Source of the DNA: Nocardiopsis alborubida
GTDB lineage: Bacteria > Actinomycetota > Actinomycetes > Streptosporangiales > Streptosporangiaceae
Direction of reading: 5' to 3'
DNA: 64,000 bases
Assembly (NCBI RefSeq): GCF_012396365.1
Contig: NZ_JAAXPG010000021.1
Coordinates: 62,001-126,000, forward strand
Shown: positions 45,225-55,197 of the stretch, one piece after another
Position numbering within the stretch: position 1 is the first letter of the stretch
Layout of the letters: each line of letters begins with the position of its first letter
Made by a program: the position numbers and the translations under genes
Notes under the pieces: generated by a model
The model's input: only the letters and a program-made list of their open reading frames with translations
Told to the model about the DNA's origin: nothing
Databases searched by the model: none

Positions 45225-46367
45225 TTGAACGCACGACGCTTCACACCGCGGCACACGGCCGTCGGCTTCGCCGCCGCGGGAGCCGCTCTCGCCCTCCTCG
45301 TCTCCGGTTGTGGCTCGCTCACGACCACCGGCGGCGAGGCCGAGCAGGAGACCCACACCGTGGAGGAGGGCTTCCACGTCGGGCTGCTCCTGCCCGACCT
45401 CCACACGGCCCGCTACGAGGCCTTCGACCGCCCCTTCTTCGAGGAGGCGATGGGCGAACTGTGCCCCAACTGCGAGATCTCCTACGCCAACGCGGACCAG
45501 TCCGTGAGCGAGCAGCAGACCCAGGCCCAGGCCATGCTGACCGACGGTGTGGACGTGCTCGTCCTGGACCCGGTGGACGCCGCCGCCGCGGCCGGAACGG
45601 TCAACGAGGCCAAGTCCCAGGGTGTGCCGGTGATCGCCTACGACCGCCTCGCCGAGGGCGGCGCGGACATGTACGTCTCCTTCGACAACAACCGCGTCGG
45701 CCAGGTCCAGGCCGAGTCGCTGCTGGAGGCCCTGGAGGAGGAGGGCAGCACCGGTGACGGCTCGATCGTCGTCATGCACGGCTCGCCCACCGACCCCAAC
45801 GCCGCCAGCTTCAAGGCCGGGGCCATGGGCGTCTTCGAGGAGCAGATCGAGATCGGCCAGGAGTTCGACACCCCCGAGTGGTCGCCGGACGAGGCCAACG
45901 CCCAGATGGAGGGCGCCATCACCTCCCTGGGCCTGGACGAGATCACCGGCGTCTACGCCGCCAACGACGGCATCGCCTCCGGTGTCATCTCCGCCCTGCG
46001 CAGCGCGGGCGTGGACGTGGCGGACCTGCCCCCGGTGACCGGACAGGACGCCGAGCTCGCGGGTATCCAGCGCATCATCGCCGGTGAGCAGTACATGACC
46101 GTCTACAAGGCCATCCAGCCCGAGGCCCAGGTCGCCGCCGCCATGGCCGTCGGCCTGGCCACCGGTGAGGACCCCGAGCTGGGCGAGCACACGCTCACCG
46201 AGGTCGAGGACGGAGGCGGCGAGACCGTTCCCGCCGTCCTGCTGGAGCCGATCGCGGTCACCGCGGAGAACGTCGGCGACACGGTCGTCTCGGACGGGAT
46301 CTACAGCATCGAGGAGATCTGCACCGACGACTACGCCGACACGGACTTCTGCCAGGAAGCCCTGTAG
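45225..46367 (+). CDS. xylF: Xylose-type sugar ABC transporter, substrate-binding lipoprotein
   Basis: 380 residues. Lipoprotein signal with lipobox LVSGCGS; periplasmic-binding-protein fold (type 1) resembling XylF: VLVLDPVDAAAAAGTVNEAK, VIAYDRLAEGGADMYVSFDN. Anchored outside the cell to capture a pentose. The start is an uncommon TTG at 45225, supported by GAGAGG 9 nt upstream and by the correct position of the signal peptide; reading further upstream gives no sensible N-terminus. Confidence 0.88.
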   Translation: MNARRFTPRHTAVGFAAAGAALALLVSGCGSLTTTGGEAEQETHTVEEGFHVGLLLPDLHTARYEAFDRPFFEEAMGELCPNCEISYANADQSVSEQQTQAQAMLTDGVDVLVLDPVDAAAAAGTVNEAKSQGVPVIAYDRLAEGGADMYVSFDNNRVGQVQAESLLEALEEEGSTGDGSIVVMHGSPTDPNAASFKAGAMGVFEEQIEIGQEFDTPEWSPDEANAQMEGAITSLGLDEITGVYAANDGIASGVISALRSAGVDVADLPPVTGQDAELAGIQRIIAGEQYMTVYKAIQPEAQVAAAMAVGLATGEDPELGEHTLTEVEDGGGETVPAVLLEPIAVTAENVGDTVVSDGIYSIEEICTDDYADTDFCQEAL

Positions 46368-46388
46368 AGCCGGTGCGGACGTCCCAGA

Positions 46389-46428
46389 CCCGGGACGGCC
46401 GGGCGCCCCGCCGCCCCGCCGTCCCGGG
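46389..46428 (+). promoter_or_regulatory. Stem-loop between xylF and xylG
   Basis: Arms CCCGGGACGG (46389-46398) and CCGTCCCGGG (46419-46428). Such hairpins after binding-protein genes often reduce downstream expression or stabilise the upstream mRNA. Confidence 0.6.
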
Positions 46429-46455
46429 CCAGGGCGAGAGAAGAGAAGCGAACGC

Positions 46456-47253
46456 ATGAGCACACCAGTCCTGGAACTGTCCGGGATCTCCAAGACCTTC
46501 GGTGCGGTCCGCGCCCTGAGCGACGTCGACTTCCACGTCGGCGAGGGCGAGGTCGTCGCCCTGCTCGGTGACAACGGCGCCGGCAAGTCCACGCTGGTCA
46601 AGGTCATCTCCGGAGCCCACCCCGCCGACAGCGGCGGTGCCATCACCTGGGACGGCAAGCCGGTCAGCATCAACGCCCCCTCCGACGCCCAGCGCCTGGG
46701 GATCGCCACCATCTACCAGGACCTCGCCCTGTGCGACAACCTGGACATCGTCGGCAACCTCTTCCTGGGCAACGAGAAACTGCACTTCCCCGGCACCCTC
46801 GACGAGGTCGAGATGGAGGGCCGGGCCATGGAGCTGCTGGACTCGCTGTCCGTGCGGATCCCCAGCCTGCGCGTCCCGGTGGCCTCCCTCTCCGGAGGCC
46901 AGCGCCAGATCATCGCCATCGCCCGCTCCCTGCTGGGCAAGCCGCGCGTGGTGATGCTCGACGAGCCCACCGCCGCACTGGGCGTCGCCCAGACCGCCCA
47001 GGTCCTCGACCTCATCGAGCGCCTGCGCGACCAGGGCCTGGGTGTGCTGCTGATCAGCCACAACATGGCCGACGTGCGCGCGGTGGCCGACCGCGCCGTG
47101 GTCCTGCGCCTGGGCCGCAACGCCGGGAACTTCCCCGTCGCGGAGACCAGCTACGAGGAGATCGTGGCCGCCATCACCGGTGCCGCCGACAACCCGGTCA
47201 GCCGCCGCTCGGAGCGCACCGGCGCCTCGGCCCTGGCCACGGAGGACAAGTGA
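46456..47253 (+). CDS. xylG: Xylose-type sugar ABC transporter, ATP-binding protein
   Basis: 265 residues with one nucleotide-binding domain: Walker A LGDNGAGKSTL, signature SLSGGQRQI, Walker B VVMLDEPTAALG, switch His in LISHNMADV. E. coli XylG has two fused domains (about 500 residues); this one is single and must act as a dimer. Start ATG 46456; stop overlaps the permease start (TGATG). Confidence 0.9.
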   Translation: MSTPVLELSGISKTFGAVRALSDVDFHVGEGEVVALLGDNGAGKSTLVKVISGAHPADSGGAITWDGKPVSINAPSDAQRLGIATIYQDLALCDNLDIVGNLFLGNEKLHFPGTLDEVEMEGRAMELLDSLSVRIPSLRVPVASLSGGQRQIIAIARSLLGKPRVVMLDEPTAALGVAQTAQVLDLIERLRDQGLGVLLISHNMADVRAVADRAVVLRLGRNAGNFPVAETSYEEIVAAITGAADNPVSRRSERTGASALATEDK

Positions 47254-48533
47254 TGACCCAGCAGACCCCCGTCTCCAAGGCACCCGCCACGGGTGCGGGC
47301 GGCTCCGCCGAGTCCAGGCGCGACCCGCGCCTGCTGACCACGGCGGCCTCGCCCAAGGGCTGGCTCGACGCCCTGCGCCGCAACCTGCGCGGCGGCGAAC
47401 TGGGCCCGATCCCCGTGGTCATCGGCCTGATCCTCATCGCCGTCGTCTTCCAGTCGGCCAACGACCGGTTCCTGTCGCCGCAGAACCTGTCCAACCTCAC
47501 CGTGCAGATCGCCGCCATCGGCCTGATGACCACCGGCGTGATCATGGTCCTGCTGCTGGGCGAGATCGACCTGTCCATCGGTTCGGTCGCCGGACTCGCC
47601 GCAGCGGTCCTGGGCGTGCTGGCCGTCAAACAGGGCGTCTCGGAGTGGATTGCGATCGGCGCGGCCCTCGTCGTCGGCCTCGTGGTGGGCCTGATCCACG
47701 GCGTCGTCTTCGCCAAACTCGGGGTACCGGCCTTCGTGGTCACCCTCGCCGGCCTGCTGGGCTGGCAGGGCCTGCACCTGTACCTGATGGGCGCCGACGG
47801 CACCATCAACACCAGCCCGAGCGGGCCGATCTCGCTGCTGACGCAGACCTTCTTCGTCCCGGTGGTGGGGTGGGCGCTCGCCGTCCTGGCCGTCGTCCTG
47901 TACGTGGTCTCCGTGGCCGCGGTGGAACGGCGCAGGCGCCAGGCGAACCTGCCCTACAAGCCCTGGACCGAGATCCTCTTCCGGGCGGCCCTGCTGTTCG
48001 TGCCGATCCTCGTCGCCGTGTGGGTGCTCAACCAGTACAAGGGCGTGCCGCTGGCCTTCCTGATCTTCGTGGGCTTCGTGGTCGTGCTCGACCTGGTCCT
48101 GCGCAAGACCCGCTACGGCCGCATGGTCTACGCCGTCGGCGGCAACGCCGAGGCGGCGCGCCGCGCCGGCATCAACGTGGACATGATCCGCATCTCGGTG
48201 TTCGGCATCGCCTCCGTCCTGGCGGCCCTGGGCGGGATCATGCTGACCTCGCGCAACTTCGCGGCGAGCGTGGCCACCGGTGGCGGCGAGGAGCTGATGA
48301 TGGCCATCGCCGCCGCGGTCATCGGCGGCACCAGCCTCTTCGGCGGCCGCGGCAACGCCTACTCCGCTCTGCTGGGCGGCCTGGTCCTGGGTGCGATCAC
48401 CTCCGGCCTGCTGCTGTTGCAGATGGACACCTCGGTCCGGTTCATGATCACCGCCGCCGTCCTGCTGGTCGCGGTCATCCTGGACTCCGTCTCCCGTCGG
48501 GGCCGTAAGACCCACGCCAGGGGAGGAGCCTGA
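47253..48533 (+). CDS. xylH: Xylose-type sugar ABC transporter, permease
   Basis: 426 residues, about ten or more membrane helices, with the sugar-permease signature GEIDLSIGSVAGL and GGTSLFGGRGNAYSALLGG. Slightly longer than ribose permeases, in line with XylH. An N-terminal 55-residue cytoplasmic extension is rich in Ala/Ser. Closes the operon; a strong terminator follows. Confidence 0.9.
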   Translation: MTQQTPVSKAPATGAGGSAESRRDPRLLTTAASPKGWLDALRRNLRGGELGPIPVVIGLILIAVVFQSANDRFLSPQNLSNLTVQIAAIGLMTTGVIMVLLLGEIDLSIGSVAGLAAAVLGVLAVKQGVSEWIAIGAALVVGLVVGLIHGVVFAKLGVPAFVVTLAGLLGWQGLHLYLMGADGTINTSPSGPISLLTQTFFVPVVGWALAVLAVVLYVVSVAAVERRRRQANLPYKPWTEILFRAALLFVPILVAVWVLNQYKGVPLAFLIFVGFVVVLDLVLRKTRYGRMVYAVGGNAEAARRAGINVDMIRISVFGIASVLAALGGIMLTSRNFAASVATGGGEELMMAIAAAVIGGTSLFGGRGNAYSALLGGLVLGAITSGLLLLQMDTSVRFMITAAVLLVAVILDSVSRRGRKTHARGGA

Positions 48534-48603
48534 CCGGCGCGGCGACGCGAGCCATCCCCGGGCGGCGGACGGCGCCCACTCCCCGCCGTCCCCGCCCCTC
48601 CCA

Positions 48604-48634
48604 CCCGGTCCGGCGCCCCAGGCGCCGGACCGGG
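48604..48634 (+). terminator. xyl operon terminator
   Basis: Perfect 14-bp arms, 48604-48617 (CCCGGTCCGGCGCC) and 48621-48634, loop CCA. Confidence 0.85.
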
Positions 48635-49232
48635 CCTTCGCGCTGCCCGTTGCCGCTCGCCCGCTGCCCGCGCGCCGTCGGGGTTGGTGCAGGGCGTGCG
48701 GCGGTGGTGCACCGAAGGGGGCCGGGCTCTCACAAGGCGCAACCATGCGACCATGCGCGCGTAGAGCCCGGGCTGGTGCCGGGTGCAGCGGGGTTGGCGC
48801 AGAACCTCCAGCAGACCCCGACCACGCACCCGTGGGGCCCGATCTGGCGGGCGACCACAGGCCGTGTGGCTGATGGCGTGCCGGAGGCTTTACCTCAGCC
48901 CCGGTGGGGTTGGCGCTTCCAGAGCGTTCTGCCTCTCACTCCCTTGCGGCGGGCGCGGCTCAGGGGCGCACCTCTCACCCCTCACCTCTCGGGGACGCAG
49001 GACCGCTGAAAGTCCCCTCTCACCCCCCCCGGGACGAAGCGCGGCTGGAGACCGGACCCGCAACCCCATCAACCTGCTGGCGCGGGGAGGCTCTACCGCG
49101 GCGCGCCACCGCCGTGCGTTCTACGCCGACTCACCGTCCCCGGGAGCTGAACGGCCGCCGAGCCCGTGCGGTCATCCCATCCACCTACCTCCTGAACCCG
49201 GTCGGGACGGTGGGAATGTAGCGTCGCACGCC
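48635..49232. other. About 600-bp spacer with no recognised gene
   Basis: Open frames exist but lack RBS and family resemblance. The words GGGGTTGGYGC (three times) and a CCTCTCACCCCTCACCTCTC pyrimidine tract stand out. No tRNA or known RNA fold was recognised. Confidence 0.4.
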
Positions 49233-50018
49233 GTGCCCGTAGAACTCTCCGCCGCCTCCTTCCTCGCGCCCAGCGGCCACGGCCTGCTCGCCCCCACCGA
49301 CGTGGTGGCGTTCGTCGTCGCCGCGGTGGCCGCCGTCGTCGTCGGGGCCGCGGTGCAGAGCACCGTGGGCCTCGGACTCGGGATGGTCGCCGCGCCCGTC
49401 CTGTCCTTCCTGGACCCCACCCTCGTGCCGGGGGCGCTCCTGGTCACCGTGATCGTCCTGCCCGGGCTCACGCTCCTCCAGGAGTGGCGGCACGTGGACT
49501 GGCGCGGCATCGCCTGGGGGCTGCCCGCGCGCCTTCCCGGGACCGCCCTGGGCGTGTGGGTGGTGGCCGCCCTGGAGCCCCGAGCCCTCGCCGGCGCGGT
49601 CGGGGCGATGGTGCTGGTGGCCGTCGTCCTCTCGGTCTGGTCCCTGCGGGTGCGCATCACCCCGGTCTCGCTCGTGGCGGCGGGGGCCCTGTCCGGGCTC
49701 ACCGGCACCGCCACCACGATCGGCGGCCCGCCCATGGCGCTGCTCTACCAGTACGAGGAGCCCGCCCGGGTCCGCGCCACCCTGGCCGCGTTCTTCCTCC
49801 TGGGCGGCGCGGTCTCCCTGACCGCCCTCGCCCTGGGCGGCCAGATGGACGCCCGGACCGCCGTCGTCGGGGCCTGCGCGATCCCCTTCGTCGTCGCGGG
49901 CTTCCTGGCCGGAACAGTGCTGCGCCGCCGCGTCGACGCCGGGTGGCTGCGCGTGGCCCTGCTGGCGGTGGTGTCGGCCTCCGCGCTGGGCCTGCTCGCC
50001 CAGGCCGCGCTGGGATGA
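49233..50018 (+). CDS. TauE/SafE family (sulfite exporter-like) permease
   Basis: 261 residues, about eight membrane helices, with family motifs GAAVQSTVGLGLGMVAAPVLSF and the second-repeat GLTGTATTIGGPPMALLYQ. Members export sulfite, sulfonates or other organic anions. GTG 49233 is chosen because it starts shortly before the first helix; the RBS is weak, so the start is uncertain. No sulfur-metabolism neighbours. Confidence 0.8.
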   Translation: MPVELSAASFLAPSGHGLLAPTDVVAFVVAAVAAVVVGAAVQSTVGLGLGMVAAPVLSFLDPTLVPGALLVTVIVLPGLTLLQEWRHVDWRGIAWGLPARLPGTALGVWVVAALEPRALAGAVGAMVLVAVVLSVWSLRVRITPVSLVAAGALSGLTGTATTIGGPPMALLYQYEEPARVRATLAAFFLLGGAVSLTALALGGQMDARTAVVGACAIPFVVAGFLAGTVLRRRVDAGWLRVALLAVVSASALGLLAQAALG

Positions 50019-50249
50019 CGCGCGGCCAGGGGCGATACCGCTTCGGGGACCGAGTAATGTACGCGAAAACCCGGTAACCGGACGGCGTGGGCGCGCCGGG
50101 GGCCGCTCCCACGCGGGGTTGGGTAGGACCCGTGGACGTACGCCCATAAACTCGGGTATGCATACCTGCCGGTAGCCAAGTCCGGCCCACGTCAGGGGCC
50201 CGGAACGGCAAACTCAACGGACACGCGGGACGAGGGGACTGACGAGACA

Positions 50250-52178
50250 GTGGCACTGTTCGAGTCGATACACAATCCGGAAGCGCTCAAGAGGCTTCCG
50301 GCCGACCAGCTCCCTGCGCTGGCACAGGAGATCCGGGACTTCCTGGTCGACTCCTGCTCCCAGACCGGCGGGCACCTGGGCCCCAGCCTCGGCGTCGTCG
50401 AGCTGACCATCGCGCTGCACCGGGTCTTCGACTCCCCGAAGGACCCCGTCATCTTCGACACCGGGCACCAGGCCTACGCGCACAAGATCCTCACCGGCCG
50501 CCACGACTTCACCAACCTCAAGTCCGAGGGCGGCCTGTCCGGTTACCCCTCCCGCGCCGAGTCCGAGCACGACTTCGTCGAGAACTCCCACGCCTCCACC
50601 GCGCTGTCCTACGCCGACGGCATGGCCAAGGCCAACGAGGTGCAGGGCCGCACGGACCGCACCGTGGTCGCCGTCATCGGCGACGGCGCCCTCACCGGCG
50701 GCATGGCCTGGGAGGCGCTCAACAACATCGCCGAGCGCCGGGACCGGCGCCTGGTCGTCGTGGTCAACGACAACGGTCGCTCCTACTCGCCCACCATGGG
50801 CGGTCTGGCCGACCACCTCGCCTCCCTGCGCATGGCCCCCGGCTACGAGCAGGCCCTGGACCTGGCCAAGACCACCCTCAACCGCACGCCCGTGGTCGGC
50901 CAGCCCCTCTACGAGGCGCTGCACGGCATCAAGAAGGGCCTCAAGGACGCCATCCAGCCGCAGATGATGTTCGAGGACCTGGGCCTGAAGTACCTCGGTC
51001 CCATCGACGGCCACGACGAACAGGCCCTGGAGAAGGCGCTGCGCCGCGCCCGCGACTTCGGCGGCCCGGCGATCGTCCACTGCATCACCCAGAAGGGCAA
51101 GGGCTACGCACCGGCCGAGAACCACGACGAGGACCAGTTCCACGCCCCCGGTCCCTTCGACGTGGCCACCGGCCAGGCCAAGCCCGGCCCCAAAGCCGTC
51201 AAGTGGACCTCGGTCTTCGCCGACACCATGGTGGAGATCGGCGCGGAGCGCCCCGACGTGGTGGCCATCACCGCCGCCATGCTCCACCCCACCGGCCTCA
51301 ACAAGTTCGCCGAGGCCTACCCCGAGCGCACCTTCGACGTGGGCATCGCCGAGCAGCACGCCGCCACCTCGGCCACCGGCATGGCCATGAACGGCCTGCA
51401 CCCGGTCGTGGCCGTCTACGCCACCTTCCTCAACCGCTGTTTCGACCAGGTGCTCATGGACGCCGCCCTGCACCGCCAGGGCGTCACCTTCTGCCTGGAC
51501 CGCGCCGGGATCACCGGCAACGACGGCGCCAGCCACAACGGCATGTGGGACATGTCCATCCTCCAGGTGGTCCCGGGCCTGCGCCTGGCCGCGCCCCGCG
51601 ACGCCGAGCGCCTGCGCACCCTGGTGCGCGAGGCCGTCGCCGTCGAGGACGCCCCCACCGTCGTGCGCTACCCCAAGGGCGCGGTCGCCGAGCAGCTGGA
51701 CGCCGTGGGCAAGGTCGGCTCCATGGACCTGCTGCGCCGCGCCGCCGACGGCGGCAACTCCAAGGACCTGCTCATCGTGGGCGTGGGCACCATGGCCCAG
51801 GTCGCCTGCGAGGTCGCCGACCGGATGGCCGCCCAGGGCCTGGGCGTCACCGTCGTCGACCCCCTGTGGGTCAAGCCGCTGGACGAGGCCCTGGTCGCCG
51901 AGGCCGCCGAGCACAGCGTCGTCGCGGTCATCGAGGACAACGGCCGCACCGGCGCGGTCGGTGACGCCGTGGCCCGCCTGCTGCGCGACCACGACGTCGA
52001 CGTCCCGGTGCGCACGTTCGGCATCGCGCAGGAGTTCCTGGACCACGCCAAGCGCGACGACATCCTGCGCGAGCAGGGCCTGACCCCCCAGGAGCTGTCC
52101 CGCAGCCTCACCGAGACGGTCTCCCGGCACACCGACGGAGCCAAGCCCGCCGGCGAACTGGCCGGCGAGACCGCCTGA
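50250..52178 (+). CDS. dxs: 1-deoxy-D-xylulose-5-phosphate synthase
   Basis: First enzyme of the MEP isoprenoid pathway: pyruvate plus glyceraldehyde-3-phosphate to DXP, thiamine diphosphate-dependent. 642 residues; TPP/Mg site [16 protein letters not shown], catalytic His region [10 protein letters not shown], transketolase pyrimidine domain (about 320-480, with [10 protein letters not shown]) and C-terminal domain ([12 protein letters not shown]). GTG 50250. Followed by a 28-bp palindromic terminator. Confidence 0.96.
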   Translation: MALFESIHNPEALKRLPADQLPALAQEIRDFLVDSCSQTGGHLGPSLGVVELTIALHRVFDSPKDPVIFDTGHQAYAHKILTGRHDFTNLKSEGGLSGYPSRAESEHDFVENSHASTALSYADGMAKANEVQGRTDRTVVAVIGDGALTGGMAWEALNNIAERRDRRLVVVVNDNGRSYSPTMGGLADHLASLRMAPGYEQALDLAKTTLNRTPVVGQPLYEALHGIKKGLKDAIQPQMMFEDLGLKYLGPIDGHDEQALEKALRRARDFGGPAIVHCITQKGKGYAPAENHDEDQFHAPGPFDVATGQAKPGPKAVKWTSVFADTMVEIGAERPDVVAITAAMLHPTGLNKFAEAYPERTFDVGIAEQHAATSATGMAMNGLHPVVAVYATFLNRCFDQVLMDAALHRQGVTFCLDRAGITGNDGASHNGMWDMSILQVVPGLRLAAPRDAERLRTLVREAVAVEDAPTVVRYPKGAVAEQLDAVGKVGSMDLLRRAADGGNSKDLLIVGVGTMAQVACEVADRMAAQGLGVTVVDPLWVKPLDEALVAEAAEHSVVAVIEDNGRTGAVGDAVARLLRDHDVDVPVRTFGIAQEFLDHAKRDDILREQGLTPQELSRSLTETVSRHTDGAKPAGELAGETA

Positions 52179-52192
52179 GCACACGTGTCCCA

Positions 52193-52220
52193 GGCAGCCC
52201 GGGGACGTCCCCGGGCTGCC
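52193..52220 (+). terminator. dxs terminator
   Basis: Perfect 28-bp palindrome made of GGCAGCCCGGGGAC (52193-52206) and its complement, 14 bp after the dxs stop and 11 bp before fprA. Confidence 0.8.
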
Positions 52221-52231
52221 AGAATGGGCGC

Positions 52232-53632
52232 ATGAGCTCCTCCGAACCTGAGCAGCACAGCACCGCCGCACCGCTCCGGGTGGCCGTGATCGGCTCCGGC
52301 CCGGCGGGCGTCTACGCCGCCGACGCCCTGACCCGGCAGCGGCGCGTGCCCGTCCGGGTCGACGTCATGGACCGCCTGCCCACGCCCTACGGGCTGGTGC
52401 GCTACGGAGTGGCCCCCGACCACACCAAGATCAAGGGTGTGGCCCGGGCGCTGCGCAGGGTTCTGGAGCACCCCGACGTGCGCTTCGTCGGCGGGGTCGA
52501 GTTCGGCGCCGACCTCACCCGCGCCGACCTGGCCCGCACCCACCACGCCGTCGTCTACGCCACCGGCGCCAGCGTCGACCGTCGCATGGACGTGCCGGGG
52601 GAGGACCTGCCCGGCAGCGTCGCCGCCACCGACTTCGTCAACTGGTACTGCGGGCACCCCGACACCGCCCTGGAGCGGTTCGTGCTCGACGCGGAGGAGG
52701 CCGTCGTGGTCGGGGCGGGCAACGTCGCCCTGGACGTGGTGCGCATCCTGGCCAAGACCGCCGACGAGCTCCGCCACACCGACATCCCCCAGCCGGTCCT
52801 GGACGTGCTCGCCGCCAGCCGTGTGCGCACCGTCCACCTGCTGTCGCGGCGCGGCCCCCTCCAGGCCAAGTTCACCGCTCCCGAGCTGCGCGACCTGCTC
52901 GCGCTGCCCGGCGCCGACGTCGTCGTGCGCCCCGAACAGGTCGACATCGACCCCACCGCCGTGGGCAGCGGCGCCCCCGAGACGCGCGACGTCGCCCGGG
53001 CCGCCCGCACCAACCTGCGGCTCCTGGCCGAACACGCCTCCCGCGAGCCCCGCGGGAGGGACCGCACCGTACGGCTGCACTTCTGGGCCCGGCCCGTGGA
53101 GGTCCTCGGCCGGGAGGAGGGGCGCGTGAGCGGCGTGCGGGTGGAGGAGACCCGCCTGGACGCCGACGGACGCCTGACCGGGACCGGCCGGACCAGCGAC
53201 CTGCCCGCCGGGATGGTGCTGCGCTCGGTGGGGTACGCGGGCGTCCCGCTGCCCGGGGTGCCCTTCGACGCCCGGGGGCGCACCGTCCCCCAGGAGGGCG
53301 GGCGCGTCCTGGACGCCGACGGCGGCGCGGTCCGGGGGGACTACGTGGCCGGATGGATCAAGCGGGGCGCCACCGGGGTGATCGGCACCAACAAGTCCGA
53401 CGCCGCCGCGACCGTGCGCGCCCTGCTGGAGGACGCCGGGGAGCTGCGCGCGGCGGCCCCGGAGCTGGTGCCCCTGGAGGCCGTGCTGGACGAGCGCGGG
53501 GTGGCCCACAGCGACTACGAGGACTGGCTGCGCATCGACACCGCCGAGGCCGACCAGGCCGTGGAGCTGGACCGGGGCGAGCGGGTCAAGCTCCACGGCT
53601 GGGAGGCCTACCGCAGGGTCGTCGGCGGCTGA
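52232..53632 (+). CDS. fprA: Ferredoxin-NADP reductase, FprA type
   Basis: 466 residues, adrenodoxin-reductase family: FAD site VIGSGPAGVYAAD, the signature PTPYGLVRYGVAPDH, NADP site VVGAGNVALDVVRIL, and the C-terminal GWIKRGATGVIGTNKSDA block. Transfers electrons between NADPH and ferredoxins, for example for cytochromes P450 or Fe-S enzymes (DXP pathway enzymes downstream of Dxs use ferredoxin). ATG 52232. Confidence 0.93.
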   Translation: MSSSEPEQHSTAAPLRVAVIGSGPAGVYAADALTRQRRVPVRVDVMDRLPTPYGLVRYGVAPDHTKIKGVARALRRVLEHPDVRFVGGVEFGADLTRADLARTHHAVVYATGASVDRRMDVPGEDLPGSVAATDFVNWYCGHPDTALERFVLDAEEAVVVGAGNVALDVVRILAKTADELRHTDIPQPVLDVLAASRVRTVHLLSRRGPLQAKFTAPELRDLLALPGADVVVRPEQVDIDPTAVGSGAPETRDVARAARTNLRLLAEHASREPRGRDRTVRLHFWARPVEVLGREEGRVSGVRVEETRLDADGRLTGTGRTSDLPAGMVLRSVGYAGVPLPGVPFDARGRTVPQEGGRVLDADGGAVRGDYVAGWIKRGATGVIGTNKSDAAATVRALLEDAGELRAAAPELVPLEAVLDERGVAHSDYEDWLRIDTAEADQAVELDRGERVKLHGWEAYRRVVGG

Positions 53633-53690
53633 CCGCCCTGGCTTGGAGCGTCCGCCAGCAGGTGCCGGACGTGGACCGGCCGGAACCGTC

Positions 53691-53719
53691 GCCGGTGTGA
53701 CGCAAGGGCTCTGGCCTGC
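53691..53719. repeat. Short repeat shared with 12283-12312
   Basis: GCCGGTGTGA(C/T)GC then CTG(G/A)CCTGC, again in a spacer between convergent genes. Confidence 0.3.
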
Positions 53720-53743
53720 GGCGAAGGGGTGGGCGGTGACGCG

Positions 53744-55102
53744 TCAGGCGACCTGGTCGGTGGTGGCGCCGTAGGTGTTGCAGCCCTCCACGGTCGCCTG
53801 CGACCAGCCCTGCTCCAGCCAGAACGCCCGGTTGCTGGCGCTGCCGTGCGTGTCGAGGTCGCCGCCGCCGTTGAAGTGGTCGTTGGCCGTCCGCAGCGCC
53901 TCCTCGTCGGCGCCGGTGATCCCGCGCAGGCCCACCCCGGCCATGCACTCGGCCTGGAGTTCGGTGCGGCGCATGGCCTCCAGCTCGGCCCGCTCGTCCT
54001 CGGCCTTCCAGGTCATGCCGTGCGCGATGCCCAGGATGCCGGTGGCGTACTGCACGTGGTGGCCGTACTCGTGGCCCATCAGGGCGAGCCAGACCTCCTC
54101 GCGCTGGCCCGGGGGGAGCAGGGCGCCCAGGTGGCGCACGTTGGGCAGCACGATGGTGATGCGGCTCAGGTCGCTCTCGTAGTAGGCGAGCGTGTACCCC
54201 TCCTCGGGATCGGCGTCGGGGGAGTCGGGCGAGACCCGGGTGACGGCGAACTCGGGGAGCTCCACGGACAGGCCCAGGTCCTCGAACACCGGTGCCCACA
54301 GCGTGTTCAGGCAGTCCCCGGAGACGGCCGCGAACTCCTCCCAGGACTCGTCGGAGGCCATGTCCAGTTCGGGGACGTCGCAGTCGACCGGATCGGGCAT
54401 GGCGACGTCGTAGAGGGGGTGGTCGACGGCGTCGACCTCCACCTGGTTGGGCCGCGCCCTGAGGCGGTCGTCGTAGTGGGCGGTCAGGTCGACGCCGACG
54501 GGCTGGGGCTCCTCCTGGGGGGTGGTGGCGACGATGAGGATGCTCGCGGCCAGCGCCACGAGGGCGATCACGGCCGCACCCGCCGAACCGAGCAGGACGC
54601 TCGCGCCGCGGCGCGAGGGCCGCTCCGGCGGATGCGGCCAGGGCTGCGCGGGCTGCTGCCAGCCGGACCCCGGGTGGGCGGCGGGGTAGCCGCCGGGCGG
54701 GAGGGCGAAGGGATGGGGCCGCGCCTGGGCGGCCGGTCCCCGCCACGGGTTCGGCGCGTGGGCGGGGGGCGGGCCGTACCCGGCGTCCGGGGGGAGGGGG
54801 CGGCCGTGCTGGGCGAGGGGAGGGGCGGGGTGGTGGGGCGCACCGACCTGTGTCCGTCCCGAGGCGGGGGGAACGGGGCGGTACGGCGGGGAGCCCGCGG
54901 CCGGCCCGGGGTACGGGGGAGCGGGCACGGAGGGCGCGTCGCTCCGCGTCCGCCCCGTCTCGCCGGGTCCGCTCCCGTCCGTTCCGTGTCCGGGTCCGAC
55001 GGGCTCCTCGGCACCGGGGCCGCCGACGGCGCCTCCGGTACCGGGCCGCTCGGGTCGGGGGGTCTCGTCTCCGGGCCGCTCACCGCCGGATGGGTTCTCC
55101 AC
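53744..55102 (-). CDS. Neutral zinc metallopeptidase, membrane-anchored
   Basis: 452 residues. A long Pro/Gly-rich cytoplasmic N-terminus (1-165), one membrane helix (about 168-192), then an extracellular peptidase domain of the putative neutral zinc metallopeptidase family with His344-Glu-Tyr-Gly-His348 (MGHEYGHHVQ) and downstream LQAECMAG supplying the third ligand region. Four Cys in the outer domain could form disulfides. Substrate unknown. Confidence 0.88.
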   Translation of the reverse strand: MENPSGGERPGDETPRPERPGTGGAVGGPGAEEPVGPGHGTDGSGPGETGRTRSDAPSVPAPPYPGPAAGSPPYRPVPPASGRTQVGAPHHPAPPLAQHGRPLPPDAGYGPPPAHAPNPWRGPAAQARPHPFALPPGGYPAAHPGSGWQQPAQPWPHPPERPSRRGASVLLGSAGAAVIALVALAASILIVATTPQEEPQPVGVDLTAHYDDRLRARPNQVEVDAVDHPLYDVAMPDPVDCDVPELDMASDESWEEFAAVSGDCLNTLWAPVFEDLGLSVELPEFAVTRVSPDSPDADPEEGYTLAYYESDLSRITIVLPNVRHLGALLPPGQREEVWLALMGHEYGHHVQYATGILGIAHGMTWKAEDERAELEAMRRTELQAECMAGVGLRGITGADEEALRTANDHFNGGGDLDTHGSASNRAFWLEQGWSQATVEGCNTYGATTDQVA

Positions 55103-55197
55103 GGGGTCAGTCCTCGCTATCGTGCCGCCGCGTGCCGGGGTGGGTCATCTCCGCCTGGGGCGAATCCGGCAAGAGTCGCAGACCTCCAGTATGGGGC

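Noticed and set aside
48783-49232. N-terminal extension of the TauE/SafE gene to 48783
   Set aside because: The added residues are Arg/Pro-rich with no family similarity and non-coding codon use; the first membrane helix follows shortly after GTG 49233.
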